Shown here piece after piece: positions 1 to 16,403 of a stretch of 64,000 nt of DNA. The stretch comes from Burkholderia sp. (GTDB lineage Bacteria > Pseudomonadota > Gammaproteobacteria > Burkholderiales > Burkholderiaceae). Positions within the stretch are counted from its first letter, which is position 1. The number at the start of each line of letters is the position of its first letter. The notes beneath the pieces are model-generated. The model was given only the letters and a program-made list of their open reading frames with translations. It had not been told where the DNA came from and did no database searches. The stretch is taken from assembly GCA_031253835.1 (NCBI GenBank), contig JAIRVP010000007.1, positions 62,001 to 126,000 of the forward strand. Reading direction: 5' to 3'. Both the position numbers and the translations under genes were made by a program.

Positions 1-1
1 C

Positions 2-1012
2 TGGTTAGGCGCGCGGATGGTGATGGACGGCCAGTTCACGGTCGGCGTGCTGATGGCGTTCAACGCGTACAAGGGGCAGTTCGACAGCCGCATCGGCAAC
101 CTTATCGACAAGTACTTCGAGGTCAGGATGCTGCAGCTTCAGGGCGAACGACTGGCCGACATCGTGTTCGCCGAGGCCGAGCCGGACGCCAGCCTGCGCA
201 GCGTGCCGGGCGAGGCTGACGCGCTCGACGCGAGCATCGACATCGACGGCCTGTCGTTCCGCTACGCGGACGGCGAGCCGCTGGTGCTGGACGGCGTGAG
301 CGCGAAGATCGCGGCGGGCGAATCGGTTGCGATCGTGGGGCCGTCGGGCTGCGGCAAGACGACGCTGATCAGCGTGCTGCTCGGCATTCACGAACCGACG
401 GGCGGCACCGTGCGGATCGGCGGGCTCGACGTCAGCCGGCTCGGTATCGAGCGGCTGCGCGGGCTGGTCGGCACGGTGCTGCAGGACGACGTGCTGTTCG
501 CCGGCTCGATTGCCGACAACATCAGCTTCTTCGATCCCGGTGCCGATCCGCGGTGGGTCGCCGAATGCGCGCGGATCGCCGCCGTTCACGACGACATCGC
601 CGCGATGCCGATGGGCTACAACACGCTGGTCGGCGACATGGGCACCGTGCTGTCCGGCGGGCAGAAGCAGCGCGTGCTGCTCGCGCGCGCGCTGTACAAG
701 CGGCCGAGCATTCTCGTGCTCGACGAGGCGACGAGCCATCTCGACCTGCAGCGCGAGATGCAGGTCAACGCGGCGGTGACGCAGCTCGCGATGACGCGGC
801 TCATCGTCGCGCATCGTCCGGAGACGATCGCGTCGGCGCAGCGCGTGATCATGCTGCAGGGTGGCAAGGTCGTGCTCGACCAGTCGACCGCGGCGATGCG
901 TGCGGCGCGGGCGGCGGCGAAACCGGCAGCACCGGCAGCGGCCGCGACGCACGAATCGGCGCCGCAGGCGGCGCATGCGGCCGCTTCGGCAACGCCGGTC
1001 GCCGGGCGATGA
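2..1012 (+). CDS. Type I secretion ABC exporter, C-terminal part (5' truncated)
   Basis: The reading frame is open from base 2, so the true start lies outside the window and about 336 residues are visible. The first ~70 residues look like the end of a transmembrane domain of the CvaB/RaxB bacteriocin-exporter kind. They are followed by a complete nucleotide-binding domain: Walker A GPSGCGKTT (338-364), signature LSGGQKQR (650-673), Walker B ILVLDEATS and H-loop IVAHRPE. The last ~45 residues are an Ala-rich tail of no known function. Such proteins power type I export with a membrane-fusion protein and an outer-membrane channel. The channel gene follows with an ATGA overlap (1009-1012); the fusion protein is presumably upstream. 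Whether an N-terminal C39 peptidase domain exists cannot be seen here. Confidence 0.9.
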   Translation, partial: WLGARMVMDGQFTVGVLMAFNAYKGQFDSRIGNLIDKYFEVRMLQLQGERLADIVFAEAEPDASLRSVPGEADALDASIDIDGLSFRYADGEPLVLDGVSAKIAAGESVAIVGPSGCGKTTLISVLLGIHEPTGGTVRIGGLDVSRLGIERLRGLVGTVLQDDVLFAGSIADNISFFDPGADPRWVAECARIAAVHDDIAAMPMGYNTLVGDMGTVLSGGQKQRVLLARALYKRPSILVLDEATSHLDLQREMQVNAAVTQLAMTRLIVAHRPETIASAQRVIMLQGGKVVLDQSTAAMRAARAAAKPAAPAAAATHESAPQAAHAAASATPVAGR

Positions 1013-2436
1013 CGCGCCGACTCGCGATCATGCTGACCGCCGCGGCGCTGACGGCGTCGACGCCGCTTGCGCGTGCGCAGATGCTCGATATCTATTCGAC
1101 GCGCAGCGAGGTGCCGGCGACGCCGTCCGCCGCGATGGCGTCGGCCACTTCCTGCGACGGCGCGCGCATCGGCGATCGCCCGCTCGCGCTCGAGGACGCG
1201 ATCCTGCTCGCGATCTGTTCGCATCCGCGCCTGAGCCGCACGTGGTCGGACGCACGCGCGGCGGCGGCCGAGGTCGGCGTGTCGAAGGCCGCGTACTGGC
1301 CGACGCTGAACGCGACGGCGGGCGTCGAGCGCGACAACCTGACGACGGGATACAGCGGTGGATTTTCGGGGGAGCAGCGCAGCACCAGCCGCTACGGGAT
1401 GCTCAACCTGAGCTGGGTGCTGTTCGACTTCGGCAAGCGCGGCGCGACGCTCGATCGCGCGCGCGCGTTGCTGCGCGCGGCCAACGCGTCCCACGACGAT
1501 GCGCTGCAGAGCGTCTTCTACGACGCGGCGCAAGCCTATTACGCGCTGCGCGACGCGCGTGCGGCGCTCGACGCGGCGCGCGCGGTCGAGCACGCGGCGC
1601 AGGAAAGCCTCGCCGAAGCCACCGCGCGGCACGACGGCGGCGCGGGCACGCTGGGCGACGCGCTTCAGGCGCAGACCACCTATCGCAAGGCCTTGCTCGA
1701 TCGCGTGAGCGCGGAAGGCGATCTGCAGACCGCGATCGGCACGCTCGCGACGTCGCTGGGCCTCGACCCCGACACGCCGCTGCGCGTCGCCGATGCGGAG
1801 CCGTCGCCCGACCGCGACGATTTCACGCGCGGCGTCACGGACCTGATCGCGGAAGCGAAGCGCCATCACCCGAAGCTGGTTGCCGCGCGCGAGAAGCTCG
1901 AAGCCGCGCGCGACGAAGTCCGCGTGGTGCGTGCGCAGTCGCGGCCGACGATTTCGCTGACGGGCAGCGTTACACGCAACAACCCGTCGTATCAGCAGCA
2001 GGCGTCGCTTTTTCAGCTGCAGAGCAGTCATGGCAATTCGATCGGCATCCAGATTTCGATTCCGCTGTTCGAGGGTTTCGCGTCGGGCTACCGCGTCGCC
2101 GAAGCACAGGCGCAGGCAGATGCACAGGCGGCCGACGTGCGCAGCACGGAGCTGCAGGTGTCGCTGGACGTGTGGAAGAGCTACCAGAGCCTGCAGACCG
2201 ACACCACGAACCTGGACAACTCGCAGCATCTGCTCGACACAGCGCTGCATTCACTGGACATCGCGCGCGGTCGTTATAAGGCCGGCGTCGGTACGTTTAC
2301 CGAACTGCTGGACGCGCAGTCGGCACTCGCGGACGCGCGCCGGCAGCGGGTCCTGGCGGTGTCGAAATGGCGGACCGCGCGACTGAAGCTGGCCGAGAGC
2401 CTCGGGAGATTGGGATTATGGAACGACGCGGGTTGA
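1009..2436 (+). CDS. TolC family outer-membrane efflux/secretion protein
   Basis: A 475-residue protein with an N-terminal signal peptide (hydrophobic stretch ending ...STPLARA) and the long alpha-helical, coiled-coil-rich pattern with paired repeats typical of TolC-type trimeric channels. It has the usual length for the family. It should form the outer-membrane exit duct for the ABC exporter encoded immediately upstream, whose stop codon overlaps this start (ATGA). Its own 3' end overlaps the start of the acyltransferase-ACP gene by 19 bases. The secretion genes are therefore probably co-transcribed with the lipid/polyketide genes, although a functional link is inference. Confidence 0.9.
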   Translation: MTRRLAIMLTAAALTASTPLARAQMLDIYSTRSEVPATPSAAMASATSCDGARIGDRPLALEDAILLAICSHPRLSRTWSDARAAAAEVGVSKAAYWPTLNATAGVERDNLTTGYSGGFSGEQRSTSRYGMLNLSWVLFDFGKRGATLDRARALLRAANASHDDALQSVFYDAAQAYYALRDARAALDAARAVEHAAQESLAEATARHDGGAGTLGDALQAQTTYRKALLDRVSAEGDLQTAIGTLATSLGLDPDTPLRVADAEPSPDRDDFTRGVTDLIAEAKRHHPKLVAAREKLEAARDEVRVVRAQSRPTISLTGSVTRNNPSYQQQASLFQLQSSHGNSIGIQISIPLFEGFASGYRVAEAQAQADAQAADVRSTELQVSLDVWKSYQSLQTDTTNLDNSQHLLDTALHSLDIARGRYKAGVGTFTELLDAQSALADARRQRVLAVSKWRTARLKLAESLGRLGLWNDAG

Positions 2437-3986
2437 ATGGCGCGGTGCCGCGCCCCGGGGAAATGCGCGGGTGCGCGTTCCTGTTCCCGGGGCAGGGCGC
2501 GTTCTATGCGGGCGCGCTGCAGCAGCTCGGCCGCGAGCACGCGAGCGTACGGCGGGTGCTCGACACGATCGATGCGGTCGCGGCGGCGCGGCTCGGCCGC
2601 CCGCTGACCGGCGCGCTGTGGCGCGACGGCGCGGACCCCGATACGTGGCTGCGCGACGCGCCCGATCTGCTCCAGCTCGGAATTTACGCTGCGTCCGTGG
2701 GCCTGTTCGGCGTGCTGCGCGCGCGCGGCGTCGCGCCCGACGTGCTGATCGGGCACAGCTTCGGCGAGATCGCGGCGCTCGTGTGCGGCGGCGCGTATTC
2801 GGTCGAGCAGGGCGCGCAGATCGTCTGCGACCGGATCGCGTCGCTGCAGGAGGCCGCGCCGGCGGACGGCATGATGGCCGCGATCGCGGCGGATGCCGAC
2901 GCGGTGCTCGAGCTGATCGACGTGAGCGCGTTGACGCATGCGGTGCGCGGAGTCTGCATCGCGGTCGAGAACCATGCGTCGCAGACCGTCGTGTCCGGCT
3001 CGCGCGACGCGCTGGAGCGGTTCGCCGCGACCTGCGCCGAGCGTGGCGTGAGCGCCCAGCGGCTGCGTTCGCCTTACGGCTTTCATCATCCCGCACTTGC
3101 CGGCGCGCGCGAGCGGTTCGCGGCGCGCCTGGCCGGCTACCGGCACGACGCGCTGACGATCCCCGTCCTTTCGCCGATCCTCGGGCGCCGCTACAGCGGC
3201 GCCGACGATCCGGGCGCGCGTCTCGCGTCGCACTTCGTGCTGCCGGTGCGCTTCGCCGATGCGATTCGCGCCGCGCGCGCGGACGGCATCGGGCACTACG
3301 TCGAATGCGGCGCGCTGAATGCGCTCGCGCGGATCGTTGTGCGCATCGCGGGGCCCGGCACGGTCAGGACGTTCGGCGGCCCGTCGAACGTCGCAGAGGA
3401 ATCCAGCGTCGTCACGACGATTACCCGTTACTTCGAGGAGAACCGAATCATGAAAGACGATATCCGTATCGGCAACGCCAGCCCGGACTTCGACGCGTTC
3501 TGGAACGCGCGCGGACCGCTCATCGTCGACTGGCTGAAGAGCGAACTGCGTCAGGCGTTCGACGCCGCGAATGCGGCACCGCTGGCGGTCGCACCCGTGG
3601 CCGAGCGTGCGCCGGCGATCGCGCTGGTGGCGACGTCGACGTTGACGGCGGCGCCTGCACGTGCTCCGGAACCGGCAGCGGTGCCGCGCGCGCAACCCGT
3701 TCCGGAAGCCGCGAGGCCCGCGCGCGTGCCGCGCGAGCGGCTGTTCACGGAGCTCGTCGATATCTATGCGCAAGCGATGGAGTATCCGACCGAGGTGTTT
3801 TCGGAATCGATCGAGCTCGAAGCCGAACTGGGCATCGATTCGGTCAAGCAGACCGAAATCATCCAGCGCATCACCGCGCGTTACGGCTTGCCGCCGCTGC
3901 CGGCGAATTTCCGCAGCGGCGATTTCAAGGCGATGGGGCAGATCGTCGACTTCGTCTACGAGAACCAGGGACAAGCGACAGTTTGA
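2418..3986 (+). CDS. Acyltransferase-acyl carrier protein didomain (malonyl-transferase type)
   Basis: A 522-residue protein. Residues ~15-320 are a FabD-like acyltransferase with the nucleophile motif GHSFGE (Ser114), the FPGQG start motif and a QTVVSG segment. An Ala/Pro-rich linker leads to an acyl carrier protein at the C terminus, with the phosphopantetheine site in GIDSVK (Ser475). It should load extender units, probably malonyl-CoA, and carry the growing chain for the multidomain synthases downstream. ATG 2418 was chosen because a GGGAGA Shine-Dalgarno precedes it and the protein homology starts just after. An in-frame ATG at 3450 with GAGGAG nine bases upstream could give a separate ~178-residue ACP product. 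The overlap with the TolC gene suggests one operon. Confidence 0.88.
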   Translation: MERRGLNGAVPRPGEMRGCAFLFPGQGAFYAGALQQLGREHASVRRVLDTIDAVAAARLGRPLTGALWRDGADPDTWLRDAPDLLQLGIYAASVGLFGVLRARGVAPDVLIGHSFGEIAALVCGGAYSVEQGAQIVCDRIASLQEAAPADGMMAAIAADADAVLELIDVSALTHAVRGVCIAVENHASQTVVSGSRDALERFAATCAERGVSAQRLRSPYGFHHPALAGARERFAARLAGYRHDALTIPVLSPILGRRYSGADDPGARLASHFVLPVRFADAIRAARADGIGHYVECGALNALARIVVRIAGPGTVRTFGGPSNVAEESSVVTTITRYFEENRIMKDDIRIGNASPDFDAFWNARGPLIVDWLKSELRQAFDAANAAPLAVAPVAERAPAIALVATSTLTAAPARAPEPAAVPRAQPVPEAARPARVPRERLFTELVDIYAQAMEYPTEVFSESIELEAELGIDSVKQTEIIQRITARYGLPPLPANFRSGDFKAMGQIVDFVYENQGQATV

Positions 3987-4064
3987 CCGGCCGTTGGCCG
4001 CCAGGTAAGTCGGCAGGGGGGGCTCCTGCCCGGTAATGACCAGTTCTTGACAGGCAGGCGAATC

Positions 4065-10219
<6,155 letters not shown>

Positions 10220-10223
<4 letters not shown>

Positions 10224-13200
10224 GCGCGAAGCGACTCGCGCCCGGGCCGCGCGGCAGCGTCGTGATGGGCAATCTCGCGGAGTACAAGCGCAACCCGATC
10301 ACGATGCTGCTGCGGCTCCAGCAGCAGTACGGCGACATCGTGCGCAATCGCCTCGGCCCGTTCCTTACGCACGCGCTCGCGCATCCGGACGGCATCCAGC
10401 ACGTGCTGCAGGAAAACCACCGCAACTACGTGCGTGGGCGTTTCTACGACAACTTCAAGATGTTCTTCGGCGACGGGCTGCTCACGACCGACGGCGAGTT
10501 CTGGAAGCGTCACCGGCGCGTGGTGCAGCCGCTGTTTCACCGCAAGCAGGTGGAGATGCACGCGGCCGCGGTGGGCGACGCGGCGCTCGCGCTGGTCGAG
10601 CGCTGGCACGCGCGGCCGGCGCCGGCGCCGTTCGACGTCGTCGAGGAGATGATGCGCGTGAGCCTGCGGATGCTCGGGCTGATGCTGTTCAACGCGGACA
10701 TCTCGCGGCACGCGGACGACGTCGGGCCGGCGGTGCGCTTCGGCATCGAGGCGATGATGCCGCAGGGCAATATGAATGACTTCGTGCCGCGCTGGATGCC
10801 GACACCGTTCAATCGACGGGTCGCGCGCGCGCGCCGCGGGATCGACACGATCGTCGACGCGATCGTCGCCGAGCATCGCGCGGGCCGCTGCGAAACGAGC
10901 GACGTGATCTCGCTGCTGCTCGCCGCGCGCGACCCCGACACGGGCGCGGCGCTGACCGAGCGCGAAGTGCACGACGAGGTGATGACCGTGTTCCTGGCCG
11001 GCCACGAGACGACCGGCAGCGGGATGGCGTGGGGGCTGTACGCGCTCGCGCAGCATCCCGACGTGCTGCGCCGGCTGCGCGACGAACTCGACGCGGTGCT
11101 CGGCGGCCGCGCGCCGGGTGCCGCCGACATCGAGCGCCTGCCGTATCTGCTGCAGACCGTCGACGAGATCCTGCGGGTCTATCCGCCGATCTGGGGTTTC
11201 ACGCGCGATCTCGTCGGCGACGACGAGATCGGCGGGTATCACATTCCGGCCGGCTCGTCGGTGTTCATGTCGCCGTACGTCACGCACCGGCATCCGGATC
11301 TGTGGGCCAATCCGGACGCGTTCGATCCGGAGAACTTCGCATCGCCTGCGCCAGCGCGTCACAAGTACGCGTATTTTCCGTTCGGCGGCGGGATGCGCAA
11401 ATGCATCGGCTACCAGACCGCGCTGCTGCAGATGCGCGTGCTGATCGCGGTCGTCGCGCAGCACGTCGACCTGAGCGCGGTGCCCGGTCATCCGCTCGAC
11501 ACCGGACCGACGATCTCGCTGCGCCCGCGCGACGGCATCCGGTTGATCGCGAAGCCGCGCGCGAAAGAGCGGATGCCCGGCCGGTCGCGGGCGGGGGCGC
11601 CGTCGACCCCGACACCGGCCGCCGGCTGTCCGTTCGGCGGTGTGCATGCGAAGGCGCCGGCATCGGCATTGCCGTTTGCGTCAGCGCTGGCAGCAACATC
11701 CGCGACCGTTCCGGCATCGACATCGGCATTGGGATCGACACCGACACCGACATCCGCGACCGACACCGCGCGCCCGGCACATGACGCGCCCGCGCCTGCG
11801 ACGCGTCGTGCCGTCGGCCCCGCGCTCGCGCCGGGTGTGCTCGCGTTCCTGCAGCGCGGCTCGCATGCGCGTGACGTGGCGCCGGGCGGCGACGAAGTCC
11901 CGACACGCCGGTTCACGTGGCGGCCGGTCGAGATCGAGCCGCTGCCCGACGTGCCGGCGGCTGCGCTGAGCGGCAAGCGGATCGCGGTGGTCAACGGCCG
12001 TGGCGGTACGGTCGAGCGCGTGGTGGCCGCGCTGACGCGCGCGTGCGCGAAAGCGAGCGTGTTCTCGCCACCGGAAGGCAACGACCACGCGACGGCCGCG
12101 AGTGCGTTCGTCCGGCAGTCGGGGCCGTTCGACGGGATCGTCGACCTCGGCCTCGAAGCCCCGTTCTCGCTCAACGCGCACGACCGGTGGGAGGCGCCGC
12201 TGCGCCGCACGGTCGTGCTGCTGCAGGCGTGCTACGACGACTGGTCGCGGGAGACATCGACGTCGCGCCTGTTCTATCTCGCGGCGACCTGGATGGACGG
12301 CCTGATGGGCTATGGCGACGATGCGCCCGTGCAGCCGCTCGGCGGATTGTGGGCCGGGCTCGCGAAGACGCTGCCGCAGGAACTGCCGAACTGCAACGTG
12401 CGTGTGCTCGATATCGCGCCCGACGAAACGGGCCGCGTCGACCAGTTGATCGCGCGCGAACTCTATCGCTGGGGACGTTTCGAGGTTGGCCATCGCGGCG
12501 GCCTCCGCTACACGCTCGACGCGACGCACGATGCGCTGCCCGACGGTGCGGCGCCCGACTGGGGACCCGACGACGTCGTGCTGTTTTCGGGCGGCGCGCG
12601 CGGCATCGGTTTCCTGGCCGCGTGCGAGATCGCGAAACGCCGCGGCTGCACGGTCGTCGTCACGGGGCGCGAGCCGCTGCCCGACGGCGACGAGCCGTGG
12701 CTCGCGCTCGACGAGGCCGGCTTCAAGCGCTACGGGGCCGACCAGCTCCGGCAGGCAACGCCGGAACGGCCGCCGAAGGCGATCCGGCGCACGCTGCAGC
12801 AACTCGAACGGCGCCGCGATGCGTACGCGTCGCTCGACGCGGCGACGGCGCTCGGGCTGCCGGTGCACTACCGCGTGTGCGACGTGACCAACGCGGCCGC
12901 CGTGCGCGCGCTGTGCGATGAATTCGGCGACCGGCTGCGCGGCGTGATCCACAACGCCGGCGTCGACCAGCCGATCCGGCTGCCGGGCAAGACGGCCGAC
13001 GAATTCATCGGTACCGCGCGGGTGAAGGTCGTCGGCTTCGCGAACCTGTACGCGGCCGTGCGCGACCGCCCGGGCGTCACGGGCTTTTTCAACATCGGCT
13101 CGCTGACGGGCCGCTGGGGCGGGATGACGGGCGAGACCGACTACGCGGCCGCGAACGAGGCGCTCGCGCGGCTCGGCCTGTGGGCTCGGCACGACACCGG

Positions 13201-14296
13201 CCGCCGCGTGGTGAAGACGCTCGTGTGGCCGACCTGGGACGGCGTCGGGATGATCACCAACCTCGCGGTCACGCGGCGCTACGTGACGCCGATGCGCATC
13301 GACGACGGCGTGCGGCACTGGCTCGCGGAACTCGCGGACGCCCGCAGCGGGGAGGTGATGTACATGGGCGCGGTCGGTCGCGCGCTGACGCCGATCCAGA
13401 TCCGCGGCTTCGGCCCGGTCGACGGCTTGCCGAACCTGCAGGAGCTGGCGACGCGGCTGCATCACGCGGGCGAGCCCCGGCGTTTCCAGCCGTTCGCGCA
13501 TTTCTCGACGTGCTACCGCGTCGCGGGCGCGCCGGGCGTGCGCGCGTTCCGGTTCGACGGCCGCGCGGCCGTTCCCGCGTCGCTGCTGCTCGAGCATGCG
13601 CGCGTCGCGGCCGACTGGGTCGCGACGCCGGACGGCGAACCCGCATCCCTGCACGCGATCGACGACGTGACGATCCGGCTCGACGCGCTGTCCGGCGCGC
13701 TCGACGCGCGCGGCGACCTGACAGTCGATACCGACGTCGCGGGCCGGACCGCGGACGACAGCTGGCGTGTCGGCGTGTGCTGCAGGTCGGCCGCCGGCGC
13801 GGCCCTGCTCGAGGCGACGTTCGTCTACCGGAGCCGACCACCGGCCGGCGCGACCGTCGCGCTGCCGCTCGACGAGTACGGCCCGTCGTCGCAGCAGGCG
13901 ACGCTCGCGAGCTGGTGCGACGCGCTGCTGCCGCCGGCCCGCTGGTACGGCCTGTTCGCGCAGGCGCGGGCCGCCGAGCCGGCCGCGCTGTGGCGCGTGC
14001 CCGGCGCGGCCGGCAGCACGCCGTGTCCGGCGCTGTGGCTGCCGGTCAACCATCTGGAGAATGTGCTGCGCGCGTTGCTCGGCGCGTGGCCGTCCGGCGC
14101 CGACGCGCCGTGCGCGTGGCGGATCGGCCGCATCGCGTTCGGCGCGCCGGGCGCGGAGCGCGCCGAATTGCTGCTGCGCTATCCGGACGACCGCTTCGCC
14201 ATCGCCGATCGCGGCGGCGCACTGATTGCCGATGTGCGGGACACGACGCTCGTCGGCGCGACCGAGACGCAGGCCGAGGCTGCGCCGGCTCATTGA
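10220..14296 (+). CDS. Cytochrome P450 - ketoreductase (SDR) - dehydratase-like fusion protein
   Basis: A 1358-residue fusion that starts with an ATGA overlap on the synthase gene. Residues 1-450 are a complete cytochrome P450: oxygen-binding helix AGHETT (260-265), ExxR at 316-319 and haem-ligand motif FPFGGGMRKCIG (Cys395). An Ala/Thr/Pro linker follows (~455-560), then a PKS-type ketoreductase region whose NADPH motif SGGARGIG is near 790 and whose Tyr975 lies in DYAAAN. The last ~250 residues resemble a hot-dog dehydratase fold in layout but lack a clear HxxxG catalytic motif, so that part may be structural. The P450 and reductase probably act on the acyl chain made by the neighbouring synthase. 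No reductase or ferredoxin partner is attached or adjacent. Confidence 0.85.
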
Positions 14297-14316
14297 ACGG
14301 AATGAGGAGATTCACC

Positions 14317-15693
14317 ATGACGGAGCGGGACTACGGCAAGCGCTACTGCATCATCGGCGCGGGCGCGGCGGGCATCACAGCGGCCAGGAACCTGCTGGCG
14401 CTCGGGATCGGCGTCGACGTGATCGAGCGCGAGGACGACGTCGGCGGCAACTGGTATTACGGCCGCCCGAGCGGCGCGGTCTACCGCTCGATCCACATGA
14501 TCAGCTCGAAGCGTTTTTCCGAGTACACCGACTTTCCGATGCCGGACGACTATCCGGTCTATGCGCGCGGCGACCAGGCGCTCGCGTACCTGCGTGCGTA
14601 TGCGCGGCGCTTCGGCGTGTACGAGCGGATCGAGTTCGGCCGCTCGGTGCTCGAGATCGCGCCGGTGCCCGGCAGCACGCAGTGGCGCGTCGAGCTCGAT
14701 CGCGGCGAAGTGCGGCGCTATCGCGGCGTGATCGTCTGCAACGGCCATCTGTCGCATCCGCAATTGCCCGACTTTCCCGGCAGCTTCGACGGGCTGCAGC
14801 TTCATTCGTCGCAATACCGCACGCCGGAGATCTTCGTCGGCAAGCGTGTGCTCGTCGTCGGGGCCGGCAACTCCGGCTGCGACATCGCGGTCGAGGCGTC
14901 CCATCATGCGCGCGCGGTGTTCCACAGCACGCGCCGCGGGTACTACTACTGGCCGAAATTCCTGTTCGGGATGCCGGCGGACCAGTGGGCGGAGTGGCCG
15001 CTGCGGCTGCGCATGCCGCTGTGGGCGCGGCGCTTGTTCGGCGAGCGGCTGCTGCGCCTGACGACGGCCGGGCAGCCGGAGGATTACGGGCTGCGCAAGC
15101 CCGACCACAAGCTGTTCGAATCACATTTCATCATCAACTCGACGCTGTTCTATCACCTCGGTCACGGCGATCTCGCCGCGCGGCCGGACGTGCGGGAGCT
15201 GAAGGGCGATCGTGTCGCGTTCGTCGACGGCAGCGAGGAGCCGGTCGACGTCATCGTGTACGCGACCGGTTACCAGCCGGGCTTCCCGTTCATCGACCAG
15301 GCGCATCTGCCGTGGCGCAAGCAGCAGCCGAAGCTGTATCTGAACATGTTCGACGCGCAGCATCCCGACCTGTTCTTCATCGGCCTGTTCCAGACGTCGA
15401 CCGGCAACTGGCCGTTGATGGACTATCAGGCGCAACTGCTCGCGCGCTACCTGCATGCACGGGACGTCGCGCCGCGCAAGGCCGCGCGGCTCGACCGGCT
15501 GATCTGGCGCGGCCGCTCGGACTGGAACGGCGGCATCGCGTTCCACCAGACACCGCGGCACGTGATCGAGGTCGAGCACTTCGCATACCGGCTGCAGCTC
15601 AAGCGGCTGATCGGCGCGCTGCCGGGCGCGCCGGCAGACGCGGGCGCAGCGCGCCCGACGGCCGGCGCGGCGCAGGCGGGAGGCGCATCGTGA
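14317..15693 (+). CDS. Flavin-containing monooxygenase (FMO family)
   Basis: A 458-residue flavoprotein. It shows an N-terminal FAD-binding motif (GAGAAGI), the family fingerprint with F-x-G-x3-H-S-x2-Y (FDGLQLHSSQY), a second dinucleotide-binding motif GAGNSGCD for NADPH, and the C-terminal YATGYQPG motif. It should oxygenate a soft nucleophile or carbonyl using NADPH and O2; here the substrate is presumably the product of the upstream synthases. ATG 14317 has GAGGAG seven bases upstream. Its stop overlaps the GTG start of the ABC ATPase. The rapid change of cofactor types (P450 then FMO) suggests at least two oxidative tailoring steps. Confidence 0.88.
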   Translation: MTERDYGKRYCIIGAGAAGITAARNLLALGIGVDVIEREDDVGGNWYYGRPSGAVYRSIHMISSKRFSEYTDFPMPDDYPVYARGDQALAYLRAYARRFGVYERIEFGRSVLEIAPVPGSTQWRVELDRGEVRRYRGVIVCNGHLSHPQLPDFPGSFDGLQLHSSQYRTPEIFVGKRVLVVGAGNSGCDIAVEASHHARAVFHSTRRGYYYWPKFLFGMPADQWAEWPLRLRMPLWARRLFGERLLRLTTAGQPEDYGLRKPDHKLFESHFIINSTLFYHLGHGDLAARPDVRELKGDRVAFVDGSEEPVDVIVYATGYQPGFPFIDQAHLPWRKQQPKLYLNMFDAQHPDLFFIGLFQTSTGNWPLMDYQAQLLARYLHARDVAPRKAARLDRLIWRGRSDWNGGIAFHQTPRHVIEVEHFAYRLQLKRLIGALPGAPADAGAARPTAGAAQAGGAS

Positions 15694-16403
15694 GCCTCGT
15701 GACCGTCGACCGCCTGTCGAAGACCTACCTGCTCGACAGCGTCCGCGTGTCCGGCCTCGCCGACGTGTCGGTGACGCTCGACGCAGGCCGCTTCACCGTG
15801 CTGAGCGGTCCGTCGGGCAGCGGCAAGACGACGCTGCTCAACATGATCGGCTGCATCGACCGGCCCGACAGCGGGCGCGTGACGATTGCCGGCCACGACA
15901 CGGCATCCATGACCGACGATGCGCTGTCGGACTTCCGTGCGCGCCACGTCGGCCACGTGTTCCAGACGTTCAACCTGCTGCCCGTGCTGTCTGCTTACGA
16001 GAACGTCGAATATCCGCTGCTGATGGCGGGCTGGGCGACCCCGCGCCGCGCCGCGCGGGTGCGCGACCTGCTCGACGCGGTCGGGCTCGGCGACAAGGCG
16101 CGGCACCGGCCGAGCCAGTTGTCGGGCGGGCAGCGCCAGCGCGTCGCGATCGCCCGGGCGCTGGCGGCGGAGCCCGCGATGGTCCTCGCGGACGAACCGA
16201 CCGCGAACCTCGACAGCACCACCGGCCACGCGATCATCGAACTGATGCGCGCGATCCAGCGCGAGCGCGACGTGTCGTTCATCGTGTCGTCGCACGATCC
16301 GCAGGTGGTGCGCGTCGCCGACGAAGTCGTGCGGATTCTCGACGGCCGCATCGTCGCCCATGAGCTGAACGGCGGCGCGGCCGCGACGGAGACCTGCCGA
16401 TGA
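15690..16403 (+). CDS. ABC transporter ATP-binding protein (MacB/LolD type)
   Basis: A 237-residue ATPase starting at GTG 15690, which overlaps the preceding stop (GTGA). Walker A is GPSGSGKTT, the signature LSGGQRQR and Walker B MVLADEPTANLD; the ADEPTANLD wording is characteristic of the LolD/MacB/FtsE branch that works with FtsX-like permeases. The permease gene follows with an ATGA overlap. In this branch the ABC complex drives extraction or export of lipids, lipoproteins or amphiphiles across the periplasm rather than classical import, which fits a lipid-product role. Confidence 0.93.
   Translation: MSLVTVDRLSKTYLLDSVRVSGLADVSVTLDAGRFTVLSGPSGSGKTTLLNMIGCIDRPDSGRVTIAGHDTASMTDDALSDFRARHVGHVFQTFNLLPVLSAYENVEYPLLMAGWATPRRAARVRDLLDAVGLGDKARHRPSQLSGGQRQRVAIARALAAEPAMVLADEPTANLDSTTGHAIIELMRAIQRERDVSFIVSSHDPQVVRVADEVVRILDGRIVAHELNGGAAATETCR

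Noticed and set aside
4012..4030. Small hairpin GGCAGG/CCTGCC between the AT-ACP and synthase genes
   Set aside because: Stem of only six pairs with no T-run; attenuation or termination inside the operon is not supported.
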